Assembly: GCF_000972845.2 (NCBI RefSeq)
Contig: NC_040022.1
Location: forward strand, 6,912,979 to 6,976,978
Direction of reading: 5' to 3'
Length of the DNA: 64,000 bases
Source of the DNA: Larimichthys crocea
Taxonomy: Eukaryota > Chordata > Actinopteri > Sciaenidae
The number at the start of each line of letters is the position of its first letter. The stretch's first letter is position 1. This document shows positions 13,401-27,200 of this stretch, one piece after another. Both the position numbers and the translations under genes were made by a program. A model generated the notes under the pieces. It made no database searches and was not told the origin of the DNA. It worked only from the letters and a program-made list of their open reading frames with translations.

Positions 13401-15221
13401 TGCAGACCATGTGACTTTGTATGAATGATCAAATACTCTGAAACACTACAGAAACAGTGGATGTCAGTGCACTCAGTAAGGAAAAAGAAGATTATTCAGG
13501 TTAGGTTTTGTTAGGCTGAGTTAAGAAGGTGCATGATAAAAAACACAAGGTACATCCTGGTTACTTGCTATACTTCCTTTCTAAGTATGGTATACTTTTT
13601 TGATACATTCTAAACATCCTGCACTGTTTATACAACTCAACGTAATAATTGCATTATGCTGACTCATGTTGTGTTGTAGCTCTACCTTATGCTGATAGGA
13701 GGACCATCCGTCAGGGCAGCCTGCAGGTGGGTGGGGGGATGACGGAGTTGGAGGAATGGTGCCTGTGACATTTACTCTCTTACAGATGTAGGGCAGGTCA
13801 GAGTGGCACTTCTGATCAGCCCAATCCGCTGTTCAAGGTGGAAAATACAAGCTCATGTATGTGTGCTGCATTTAATTTAGTCTCTCTCTGACACTGGCTG
13901 TTCTTACCTTTGCTGGCAGACAGATGGACACATCTGCGATCACGACTGAGTGGGTGTGGCCTCCCAAGGGCCCAAGAAACATAATTGAGCACAGAGTGGT
14001 CAGACCAGCGGAAGCGGCCATCATTTTCATAGGTGTGAAGACCCAGCCACCAGTTGTCACCCTCCACCTTCGGCATCTGAAGGTAAGAGAGAAACTGTGA
14101 AAAGGCGTGTCGAGACCATGCAGCATACAGGGACTTTTAATCATACAGGGCTTGCCAGTGGAAAAGGATGCCATGCAGAACACAGACACCATAATTACAC
14201 AGGTCTCTACTTGTTACCTATCTCTAAGGATTTTCCCTTAATAAAGCTGGACTTCCTGCTAAAACACTAGTATTTAATTGCATTCCTAAGCTGGACTTCC
14301 TGCTAAAACACTAGTATTTAATTGCATTCCTGGATAAAATCAGCTCATGCATGATGAACTTTTTTATAAAGTTTGCAGTACCTTTCGTAAAGTGTTGGCC
14401 AGGAAAGCCTCTTCCTCAGCTGAGTGGACAGAGGCCAGAGAGGAATCAAACCAGGAGCAAATCCTCTGGGCCTGGTCCCAAGTGGTGCGGTGGTCAAAAA
14501 ATTTATAGTCAGCCTCCTGGAAGGTAATCCACTCTGGTGAACTGGTGCCTGACAGATGAGGGAAAAGACAAGAAGGAAAGATGGTTATGGGACAGAACAG
14601 GTAGGTTTTGAAATAAGCTCTAGGAAGCAATTTCAGTCTGCAGAGACAATTTCAAAGCTAAGAAAATAAGACTGACCTTCAGAAACTTCTGGTTCTTGCT
14701 CAACACTACCTAAAACACACACACAAGGGAAAAGTTTATTCACGACATGCATAATGTCGGAGGCCCAAAAGGCAATGGAAAAAAGAAACTGGAATCAGGG
14801 CTTTATGCACTTATAATAGGAGCTGTAGGTTGAATACAGTATTTCTAAAGATGAATAGAAAATGTGCATGAAATACAAATACAAAAGGTCTGGTCCTGTT
14901 TGTACCTCTGGGGATTTTGCATATCCAGTCTAATTCAGAGTCACAGTGCATAGCCAACCAGGTCATGGTGCCCAAGTCTGCTGCAGCACACTGCCGAATG
15001 TTGTAGTAGTAACGGCCAAAGTTCTCGTATGTGAGCTAAGACACAAGCCAAGAGTAAACAGACTGTTTTTTAAACATTGTTGATACATGGTTAGAATCTT
15101 GTCATTACTCACAGCCAGCCCATCACTCCACTTCCAGCTGCCATTATCCATGGGGTTTCTGCGGTTCAGTCCAATCCAAAACCAATGCTGCTCATGGTCC
15201 TCTGACTCCCTGTGGGGATTA

Positions 15222-15269
<48 letters not shown>

Positions 15270-18200
15270 TATTATCATCCTATTACATCACATGTCACCA
15301 GGTCAGAGGTGCACACCCACCCAAAGGCCTCGTGGAGGACCTGCAGAACAAAGTGCTCCTCATCAGGGCCACTGATACTCAGCAGATTGGCTCCGTGTCT
15401 CCGGCAGTACAGGTGAGCCTGCAGCCAGCTCAGCTTCTGCTCCAGCTGGGAGGAATGAAACACCTGCACATAGGTGATAAAAGTGTAATTACAATCCAAT
15501 TAAAAATGCAATACTGTTGTAAAACGTAATATTAGCAATAGTTTTACTTTCACTCCCAGTGTTACTAATAATTATAAATCATTATTTGAATATTTCCTTT
15601 TTAGTCCAAGATTGAATTAATCAATTCATTCCAACAGAGTACTGATGCTGTGAAACTGTGAAACACTGTTGAGATGAACCTTATAACAGTAGCGCAGGTT
15701 GCTGTCGCTCTTCCAGCCACTGGGACAGGAGCCGCTGAGGCTCGGGGTGGGCTGAGGGGCTGGGGGCTCAGGGCTCAGAGACGTGTCCTGGTTCTGGCGG
15801 CAGATGAATTTTGCCTTAGATGATGCACACTCCCTAACCTCCCACAGGCCTGTTTCGGAACCCGTCGCCATGGAAACACAGCCGCCATGGACAGTGACTG
15901 AAATAGATACAGGGTGAAACGTAGGTGAGTGACGAGGAGAGAAAAGAGGCTACACTGATGAAACGTTTGGAATTAGAGAGATGATGTGAAGAAATGATGT
16001 GTGGAAAATATGATTACATATATCTTATAAGTCAAGGAGGTTATGAGTGTTAGATTCTAAATAAGGTAACATTTCCTTTATACCCTGCCTGGCGTCTGAC
16101 ACAGGGCTCTTCAAGGCATTAAATCTTACAGAAAAAGTAGATAAATCGAGATGACTAAAGCAACAAACTGTTCTAATCTGAGGTCAAACTGTTAATATCT
16201 TCAGATCCATCAGTGACTCCAAAGCCAGAGGACTCGCCCACGCCTGTTTTTTGCGCCTCAATGTCTGGTTTAGTAATTATGGCTATGATGATGAACCATG
16301 AACTATGTTATGATGAACTCAAAATCCATGCTAAGCTGGACTTTACACTGAGAATTCTCCTGTTTTTCGGTCTCAATCCTATGGTGCTGCAGTGGCAAAA
16401 TGGTCAATTTAAATCAGAACATGCTGTCTGGTTTTGACTGCTGCTTATAGTTGTCTTAGATAGGCAGATTGTCACCTAATCAAAGCTGCTTTTCAGCCAG
16501 ATCAGCATATCATGTTCTTGTTCTGAATCTGTGCTTTGGCCAAAGAAAAAACACCTGGGATCCATTTTTTCTTTCTTCTTTGTGGATTTAATCCAAAATT
16601 GGCTCTGGTAGAGAATGAACCTGGTGCAATTAAAAATCTCTAACTATAGATTAAATGCAAATTTGATGATCTCCCCAGGGAAGTGAACTCATAGATCACA
16701 ATGAAAATACACCATCGAATATAAAAGACTAGAGCCAAAACAATTAGTTGATTAATCTATCATTGGAATAAAAGAAAATGAATCTGCAATTATCTTGATA
16801 ACCATTCCAGTCATGTTTTAAACAAAAAATTTAAAAATCTGTAATCCCAGTTTCTCAGATGTGAAGATTTGCTTCTTGCCTTTATTTCATATCATGATAA
16901 ACTGACGTCTTTGGGTTAGACTGTTGTTCACACAAGTCTTTTGAAAGTATTACCTTACTACAATGGGATAATTATGTTCTTAATCAGTTAGGAAAATAAT
17001 TGGCAGATTAATTGATAATAAAAATAATCATAAATTGCAGCTCTATAAAAGAGATTTCAAAGGAAATATAACACTAACTTTTCAGTTTAAAAGTGCATAT
17101 AGAAATGTCGTGTGAATAAAAATAAATAAATAAATGTATTCATTTAATTTATTAAATACTGTACATACTGTATGTACAGAACCTGGTAAAACATTTGTAT
17201 TATGAGCTGCTAAAATAAATCCACCTAGCTTTGATACATCTTTTAGCAATGTACCATGAATTCAGATTTATCTTGAACATCACTTGATTTTAAGTTATTT
17301 AAATTCCTGCTGCTCCTCAGGCATTATTACAATTTTGAGCAAGATATGATGTTAATCTTCAAAATGTGTTTTGATTCAGATTCAACAATCTGGTCATTCT
17401 GCATCCTGCAATACATTATCAGATGAACTCATATCTGTAGTTCATTCTGTCAATCATCCACACATTTAAACACAGCATATACCTGGCTGGTCTCGATTCC
17501 AGTTGGTGAAGGACACTTCATCCCCGCTGAGCCAGTGGAAAGAGCCAGGACTGGCTTTGTCATAGAGGCCTATCCAGAAGGAATCACCAGAGCGACCAAA
17601 CACCAGGCTGTTGGCGAAGGCCTGCTCAAACCTTTAAAAATTTAAAAGGGACTTATAGAAAGGCAGCACTGACAAAACACATCTTGATGTATATTCATTG
17701 CTACAAGGGAGTCTGTGTGTGTCAGGGTATACTGTATGTGTGTTGCTGTATGCACCTATTGGTAATGGTAACAAGGGCAGCTCCATGCTCTTCACAGGAC
17801 TTCTTGGCCTCATCAAAAGTAAGTAGATCTTCTCCCACCCAGTAACAAGCTGGACTATGCCACTTCCAGCCCTGAGAGAAGAGAGAAAGAAAGGAAAGGA
17901 AAGGAAAGGAAAGGAAAGGAAAGGAAAGGAAAGGAGATATAGCAGGATATGAAACAAATAAATTATGGAATAAAATAAAAAATAATCAAGCACAAACATC
18001 TACAAAAGCATGTGCTACTCTTTAAACTGGGTAATTCAATCTTCTTTTTTTTTGGATGCACATAAAAATACACATGGAAACAGACAATCATAATGATTTT
18101 TGGATAATCTCTAAATCCCATGATAGTGCAAGATTTCATATGAGTCAGACTCATGGCCACCGAGTTACATTGTATAATAGCACCACCTACTTGGAACTAT

Positions 18201-21200
18201 AGACATTTATAGGCCAACAGCAAATTAGAACATTCAGAGGAAAATTGAGTATCAGATAACAGTTATTTTTCTGGTGTAGGCAGTATTGGAGTGATATGTT
18301 TAAAAAAAAGTGTTTAACCAAGAAATTCAGGAAAAAAGAAAAGAAAAAAAATCCCAGACAGACAGAAAAGCAGCGAAGACCTAACAAACAACAAACCAAA
18401 AACACACAGTGTCTCTCTTTCATGACATTATCTTTTTAAGTGCCATTCTAACAGTTATGCAAAAGTGTGTCCACTAATACAAGTCAATGTATCCCAAATG
18501 CAAAATAAAAAGAACAAGTCTAGGCATGCAGAAATAACTTTTCCCTGGCCCCAGTCCCTCCTGCCAGCTCATGTAGTGTAGTTGTGGACGTGTACAGACG
18601 TAGAGCGCAGCCAACATGCAGAAGGTCAGAAGAGGTGACATTTTGCATGAGATTGATAGCGAGAGACAGCTTGTATACAGCTTTGTGTGAATAAGCTCAA
18701 CCTCAGGCCTTTTGCACAACCATGTTTGGCATCTAGACAGAAACCTCAAAGATTATAACTGCTGGAGAGGCATGAGCTGTTGAAACTCACATCCCCTTAA
18801 CATTCTTTCCTGTCCTTCCTTTCTCTGTCACAACATCAGCATTGACTTATAGCATGTTCCTGGTAATATATAAAAGCAACAAGACATATTTAGTATGGAG
18901 TAATGTAATGAAACACTACACCAGATTTTACCCAATTATCTATTAAGTTTTCATGTCATCGCTTCTATAAATTACACAAACCATAGCCAAACCATTATGT
19001 TCTAAAAACCAAGCAATATATTAATTTCTTATATGGGCAAACATTCCAACTATTTTAACTAAATCACATAAAATACTAACAAAAACATACAGACAGTGGG
19101 GGGCCCTAAGCAGCAAAACAGCTGTGTGTTTTTCATGGAACGTGTACCAATAAGGTATTAAATCTTTAAGCCTGCAATTACTACGCTTTCCCTTTTTTCT
19201 TTGACACTTTGGGGTAGTGAAAACAAGCTGTGAATGTAACACTGACATATCATCACCTTTTGATTTGATGTAAAGAACTGAAGTCATGGTTCTGGTCATA
19301 TGCATCTGTTTTTGGTTTCTACCAACTTCTGAGAGAAATATCTGGTTGTTTAGCTGCTAAATGCTCCACTAGCTTTTTGTGCTGAAAACAGCTGCCAGCT
19401 AAAATGAAGAGAGCATTTTTGTGCTGAAAACAGCTGCCAGCTAAAATGAAGAGAGCAGTGAGAGCAAACCAAAACACTAAACAATGAGCAGATTAAGGTG
19501 ATAATTCTCTGTATGTTCATGACTACACTGTGTTCCAAATTAATATGCAAATACGATTTCAATTAAACAAACATTAGATTTTTAGTTTTACAAAAAAAGT
19601 TTTCAATTGGGCGTCTTTTCCTGTCTGTTTAGATGACACTGACGTCAATCTCAGACAGGTCTGGTAATTTGTTTGCCAAGTGACCCGATTAACTGGAAAC
19701 AGGTTTTATGCAATATGGGAAGATCTTTTTTTTCCCCATGCATGAAACCTGTGACTGACTGATGATGCATTATTAGAAGTTTTGTTTAATAAAATCCTGA
19801 TTATGATATGATTGTTGAGGACTGCCAATCATATAGATTATTGAGGAAAAAAAATAACAAAAACAGTATATGCATAATAATATGGAACACAGTGTACAAG
19901 CGACTCTTAACATTGTCTCGTTGTTTTTACATTCTTGTTTATTACTTTCATATAAAAATATCAATTACAGTCTCGCTGTTGTGCCTCAAGAATTTGTTGT
20001 AAATGCTATAACAGTTAAATAATCCGAAAAATTCACCAGAAAGGCTCACATTATTATTATTCCTGGTGACTGCGAGGCCCTCTGCAGCTGCTTTCGCCCC
20101 AGGCTGCCCGCCTCTGACATTAGAGATCAGTGTTGTCTAATCTCTTTGTTTATTCACACATGAAGCAATAATAAAATCACTATTGTTGGAAGTATAAAGC
20201 AGAAATGCAATACTAACCCTCCAGTGAGTAAATAAAATGGCAGCATTACAGTAATGAGCAATCCATTACATTTTGTGAGTAATGAGCCCAGCACTGGATG
20301 GGGTATATGGTTTGGGGATCATGTGGTGTAATGTTGCTGACGTGGTCAGCAGGCTTTCTGTCATTGTTGTTTCACATGTTGTGCAAAGTGAGACCGCCAA
20401 AGCGCCCCACAGAGTGTGCCATGCCAAATGACCCCCGCCACATTACCACCCATGATGCGTCGCTCCCCAGAGAGAGGGGTAAAGATTCATTACACCAAAC
20501 AAATAGTTCATCCGTAGAAAGATCTTTGTTGAATGTAACAGCTGAAAATCAGCATGACTCTCGACTTGGGATCATTTACATCATAAATCTTCACTTTGCA
20601 AAAATATGACTTCTCTGGAGGGCACAAAGATACAGAAACACACACACTATGATCTCTTTTCTCACAATGATTATCCCCTATGTCACACGTTACTGAAAAA
20701 AACTACATTTACAGCAATGGTCAGGTAGGGACAAGTCAGGTATGAGAGGCTTAAAGTCTCTCATATGGAGAGAATTATGGACTGTGAAATCACAAACAGA
20801 TGTAGATGGATCTTCCAGATGGGAAGAGTAAGTGTTTCAGTAGGGTTTAGTTTGTCTGTGGTGCCTGGTAAACTTCCCAAATTTAAAGGTGTGGTTTACA
20901 TTTCAGCCAGAGACTGAGGGGGGACTAGTGGACCAGTGGAAGGGTGAGAGATGAAGGGGAGCTCTGGGAAAAGGGGTCAAAGGAGAAGGTAAGTTCCCAC
21001 TAACACTACTGTCAGCAGCTGGAACGCTGAAATGCTGCGGGAGATCTCAATATAGTTCATACCTAGTCCACAATGTGGTAAAAAATCTGAATGTAAAGCA
21101 TAAACAGTAAATGACTAGAGGAAAATTAAATATATAGCACTGAATGCTGAGAGAGAAAAAAGAAAATACTTGTTTGCAGTCTTGGTGCTGTGGCTTCCCG

Positions 21201-24200
21201 TCATTCTTTGTTCCCAGTTTCTTACAGATGGAGGGCAGAGTCAGATTACAAGGGCTGTCATCCCAGCGGCCCTCCTGCACACGCAAGCAAGAGACAAACA
21301 GAAAGAACACACAGCTGTTCAGTATATACAAACGGAGGAGACTCGTTGACAGTGAGAGTCCATTATGGTGAGGTGATTAAGACCCCAGACTTTGGGGGTC
21401 AGTGTGAGGGTGCAGGAGGGTCACTCACAGCTCCCCAGATGGAGACGCAATCTTCTTGAGTGTTGCGGAAGTTGTTGGGTTCAAACGGATGCCAGTAGGT
21501 GAAGATGACGGGCGTGTGGTCAGTCCATTGGAAGTCCATTTGCATATCAGTGTCATGGAGTCCTATCCACAGCTGGTCAATATCTGACACAGGTCGAACC
21601 CAGAAACAGGGTTAAAAATGAGAATATGGTTCCAACTATGACTTTAATATGAAACTGTCAGATTTTTCCATGAAGTTCAGTAACTACATTGGAGCAATTC
21701 CATGACCTAAAAAATGGATTCCTAACTTCATGTGCTGTTTTTCAGCTCAGGGAAAGAAATGAACTGCCTGGCCACTGGTTTCCACATTTGAGCTTGCTCT
21801 GGGAATGTGGGCATAAAATGTAGAAAAACAGCTAGAAAATACCACTGAATGGAGTTAATATTTTAGCTTTTTTAATTGTAAGTGCTTCAGCATTAGTAAC
21901 AAACACTGTTTCTTCTTTGACATTTATTTTTTCTTTTACATTTATACAGAAACAGTAAATCTAAAATATTAAAATGTAAAAATCAGCAATTAGTGATATG
22001 GTTCAGACAATGAACCATATATAGTACAATTAAAAAAAATAAATAATCACCTCTCTTTACGGTTTGCATGAGGAACTCCAGCTCAGGTAAAGTGTGGATG
22101 CTGACCAGGTTGGCCTCCATCTTCTGACAGGTTTTTTGAGCTGTATCCCAGTCAAGCTTTTCTGAAGTCAACTTGTAGCAGCCAGCCTGGAAGGCCTGCC
22201 AGCCCACATCACACTCGTATTTCTGATCATCTGCCCACGAGTCTGTGGGTGTGAAAAGATAAAACCCATCAAATTCTGAACTTTGGCACCATGGTAGTAC
22301 TGTAGCTACTGTATTTCACTTTAATGGACTAATTTAAAAGTCTATACGCTCACCAGTTGTGAAGGGGTCTAGGGTGGCATTGGGCCTTTTCTTACAGACA
22401 TATGGCAGAGCAACAGAACAATCACGGTTTTGCCAACGACCCGATGACTCAGTTCTGATCACAGCGCAGTTCTCCTCCTCGGCGTGGTTTGGCTGGTCTT
22501 CATGGTGAGATTAAAAAGAAAAATCTTCAGAACATCACTGATACCAAGGTGCTCTATTTCAAAGCATTTCATCCCCAAATACTTGAGTAATCCACACTAA
22601 AATACTGTGGTTGCACTGGCATGCCACCGTGTGTATTTGAACTCAGTGCAGTGTGTCGCTAAAAATGAGCAAGCAGGCTCATTTAGCCTTCTGTGGGAAA
22701 AAAATGTTTAAAAAAAAAGATCACAGATATTTCAAGCTTAAAAAAAGACAGAAAAGGTTGAGTTGTTTTTACAGTCTAACCTGTCTCCCAGTTGAGATAT
22801 TTGAGCGGTGAGGAGTCGGCCCATTGCCAACCACCATGGATGTCCAGGTCATTGAGGCCAATCCACAAAGCAGCACTGTAACCTGTCAGTAAACCTAAAA
22901 TAGCAGGACAACAAAGTATATGTCAAGAGCAAACCTCATCTGTTTTCTCTGTGCACACAATAGAAGAAAATAGTGTGCTTCCACTTAGGCCCAACAATCT
23001 CTCCTAAGGCATGATTTTAATTGCCAGCTCTGTATTGGGTAAATGATTGCTTGAAGTTATGCAAGATGAATATTGGTAACAGGGTCACGGCATGCCAGAA
23101 AATCAATACTTCTGACTGGGAGAGTGAATGTGCAACAACAAATACTAGTAAATATTCTAAACAGCACATGCCATTGCCCTAAACTGCCAATGCACATTTA
23201 TATTTTAGTGCTTTTTGTTTTGTTTTTCTCAGGCAGGCTTGACAAGACATAATAGCACAATATGATGATCACTGTTATTAGAAGTTATTGAGAAAGATTA
23301 AGAAATCAGTGTTCTTTGCCATTGCCAATCTTTGCCATTTTGAGCAGGGTTACAAAAAGTAATATTGCACCCCTATAGGTCTATACCTCAGACTACATCT
23401 CAATTTTTTGCATGCCAGGATGGAAACGTTTATGCAGTTACGCAGTTATTTTCAATAGTAGCTGTGTTTATTCACAGTGATAAAGTATATCATGTACTGG
23501 TTCATTCATGTAACCAGTTTAAGCCTTACTACTGTGTCTCAGTAAAAATGTCAGTGTACAATATAGTTCCTACAATACCTACAACATCAGTGAATGCCTC
23601 TAAACACAAATGTACACGTGTGCACGTTGACTTTACCATTGATGTACGTCTGCTCGTGCAGCTTGGTGATGCTTAGCAGGTCTGCCCCCTGCTGCTGGCA
23701 ACTGATCCGAGCCTCGCTCCATGAGAGCGTAGCTTGGAAGTTAAACTGGTAACAGCTGTCTGTCAGTGGGTCAGTATCCCAGAATGTCTCGCAGCCTTTG
23801 CCTGACAGTGAGGGAAGGAAATAAGAAGTTTGTTTGACCACGAGAAACCAGGATGAAATAACAGTAAAATGAACAGTTGGGTGAGAGGAAATTGTGATGA
23901 AGCTCGCCAAGTTTTTGGCAGAATGAGCTTAAATGAGATTTAAGACTAGTCCTGAATGTGCAAAGTGATAACTCACTCTTGACAGGACAGAAACCCCAAT
24001 GCTCGTCCTTGCCATAGTCAAAGGTGGTGGCACACCAGAGGTGACCGTCCTCACGCCCGATACTAGTGCAGTTGTGGAACCACTGGCCATCATACAGGAA
24101 GGGCAGATAGCAGGGGCGACCATGAGAGTTCCCCTGGATTGTATAGATCTCTGAGGAGCAAAGAGAGTGAGAGACTTCAAATCTCTGCATGCGGCAGGGG

Positions 24201-27200
24201 AGACGGGCCATGCTTGTGTTGTCTAACTTTATGACTGTGAACTGTGCTGAACTGAAATACCTTATGTGTTTTCTCAGGGACTTGTATAATCAAACATATG
24301 GTCAAAACAGAGGATGATGTTACAATCAAAACAGTAAAGTCAGATACTGGTCAGCAGAAGGAAAAGTAAACAAATACAAATTGGCAGGTTATCAGGAAAA
24401 CTAAGTATATTGTATTTGAACTCTATGTGAAAACAAAATTATCAAGAATTTATAAAAAAAAATATTTGACCTAAATTTATATACCGAAGCAGGTTCTTTA
24501 AGATATTGCATGCAGTTTAACTGACAATCTATAATGGCTTTCTGCAGTTTGACAAAATACCCTGAGGTTGTCGTTCTAGTCTCTACATTCCATAAGTAAA
24601 AGTACAGTGGGAAGAAAAGGGCAACAGAGAGAGAGAGAGAGGGAGAGAGAAAGGCTGGATCTGTAGTGTTACCAAAACAAGTTAGGCCAATGGAAAATAG
24701 AGCAGACATGGTAAACGCAGGAGGAAAGATTTCTGAAGCTCCCGCCCTGACTTCCCTCTCTGCTCCACCAGTGGCTGGCTGTCTGGCTACAGTGGAGTTG
24801 GTCCTCGGCTGACTAATGTCAGAGGCATTCCTCTCCAGCAGCGAACTGACTTCACAAAGAATCTTGTGAAGATCGACACTTAAGAGTTAAAAATGTCAAT
24901 GCACCCAGTTCCCTTGTGACAAATAAGTAAAAGAGAAGAAAAAGTTAAAAGAGGAAGGACGAGGTAGAAGAGAGGATTTTCTAGTGTAACGCCTATGGTA
25001 GATCTGGTTTCAATTGCAGGAGAGCAGTTAATTGTAGACTCATATGGCAGACTGAGCCTCACTGTATAGTTTGTCAATTAATAACTGTGATATATGATAT
25101 TGGTAAGAATGGCACTGACAGTGGAAATGAGCCTTAGCTGTGAACCACCATGGTTAGATTTAATCTGGATTGAAAACTATATATAAATAGAAATATTCTT
25201 GAGGGCAAGGACAACTTTGGGTGTTTACTGCAGTTTACAAACACCACCAATGTTTTCCTTGGCTTTCTGACTGGCAGGCAGCCACTTGTCCTCAACAATT
25301 CCCTGAAAGCAACATTTTGCTATATCCATTTGATCAAATACAGCTGTGGTATTTACAACAGTAAGCCTATCTGCCTCACTGAGGCATCACAACATACAGT
25401 GAAGGGGCAGCTCACTGGGTCACTGTATCACTACAGCCGTCACTCAGAATAATTTGCAGACTTGTTGCAGTGATGCAATATTTGTGATCTCATCTCGTTT
25501 TTTTAAATGATGTAATGTTGTATCTTGATTTAATTTTTGACATTCCTTTCATCTTTAGACTCGCACTTTTAATCCAATTATTATTTTTTTATGTTTAAAT
25601 TTCAATAAAAAATCATGGAAAGTGTGTGTATCTTTTGTCCTTTTTATTGTATATATAATACTCTATGTTGCTCAGGATTAATGGTTTACATTTTTTTTAA
25701 AGGGAATCTGTAACTGCAGTTATCCCGTAAAACTTAATTTAAGTGCTGTTTTAGGTGAAACAAAGATAAATATTGACTGCTAATCTGAAGAATGATTGGC
25801 ATATAAATCTGAACTTGTTTGACTACGAGCATGCTTACCACGATATGTTTTAGAGCACAGATCCTGCACACCACCATGCAGTGTCCATTTGAGCGCAGAA
25901 GGAATGGAGACTGAGGCGGAGGAGTTCGAAAATGAGGGTGAGGGAAGGTAGTTGTTGAGGTTGTCTAACACCTGTCCACAGTTCCAGGTCCAGCGTACTC
26001 TGGGGGGCTCACGGTCACAGGTGTACACACCCAGAGGAGACCTTTCCCATCTGGAAGTGAGGTTACCAGTGGTCATGCCCAGGCACAGCGACGAGCCCAG
26101 GTTGAACAGGCGACCCCGAGTCACCCACTTCCATCGCTGGTTGATATCCTCACAGGAGGTTGACAGGATGAGGGAGTGATCCCGCACCCCCAGGCACCCC
26201 TGGGCGCCCTCATGGAAGAAAGCAAACTCATCAGAGTCCAGCGGCGCTGTGCAGAGGAAAGGAAAACAATGGCATCAGTCAATAATGCTGATGAAAACAG
26301 GATTCCATGTTAGCAGCTAATGTGGCAAGAGAACAGGTCAGGGGCTGGATCAATATCTCCATTAATGAATGCAGTGCTGGGTTAGAACTAGTTTGAGTTG
26401 TGGCCTCTGATGTCCCTGCATAATGCACTTCGGTGTTATTAATCCTCTAAATATACTGTTATAACCCTAAAATCCCGTAGACACATTATATGACAGTGCT
26501 CTCAGCAGGAAGTAATTACAAAAAGTGTCATGCAATAAACTGTGAAAAGTGGTTGCACATGTTTTACATGTACATAGTTTTAATGTCAGTAATCACTGTT
26601 GAAGTATTTCAGCATGCACCAAGTCTCATTCACCCAATTCCCAAAGACTGACCTTGAGTTACCTCTCGCCTTGTTCACTACATTTGTGGTGTCTATTTCT
26701 GTTTGACTGGGTTTGACTATTAAGAGAGCAGCACTTGGTGGTTTTGGAAGTTAAATATATAAAAATCTTTATCATAAGAATCTGTAGGGAGATTCAAATA
26801 CAGTTGACTCAAATAACGGAATGTTTTAACAGGTCAGAATTTGATTAATTTGATGAAATAAGCTGAAACGGGTGACTGTTTTTAGTCTGCAGACTTTCCA
26901 CTGCTGTACACTGATGCCTTTATTGGCATTACTTCAGTATAATTCTCTGAGGAAGTAGTATAGCTGCCCACAGAGCTGTGCGATATTCTCATAGACACTT
27001 ACAGCATACAACGTTGTCAATAATAAATAAAATGTTTAAAGGAAAGAGCTACTGGGAAAAAAAAAAGTGTTAAACTTAACACATTCAGAGCAGTGGCTGG
27101 AAGCCAGCATCAGTGACTGGGATTTCGGGAACAAAACCCAACAACCTTTCTCGAAAAACAAATGTGGTTTTCCTCCATTTTTTTCTCTTAAAGGATTTAG

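Larger units (their letters stand above)
17872..21169 (-). other. mrc2 intron 9
   Basis: A 3.3-kb intron between CTLD2 and CTLD3. It contains the pentanucleotide repeat by the acceptor, a 42-bp tandem duplication (19374-19457) and a transposon-like fragment near 20128-20296. No exon is seen. Confidence 0.8.
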
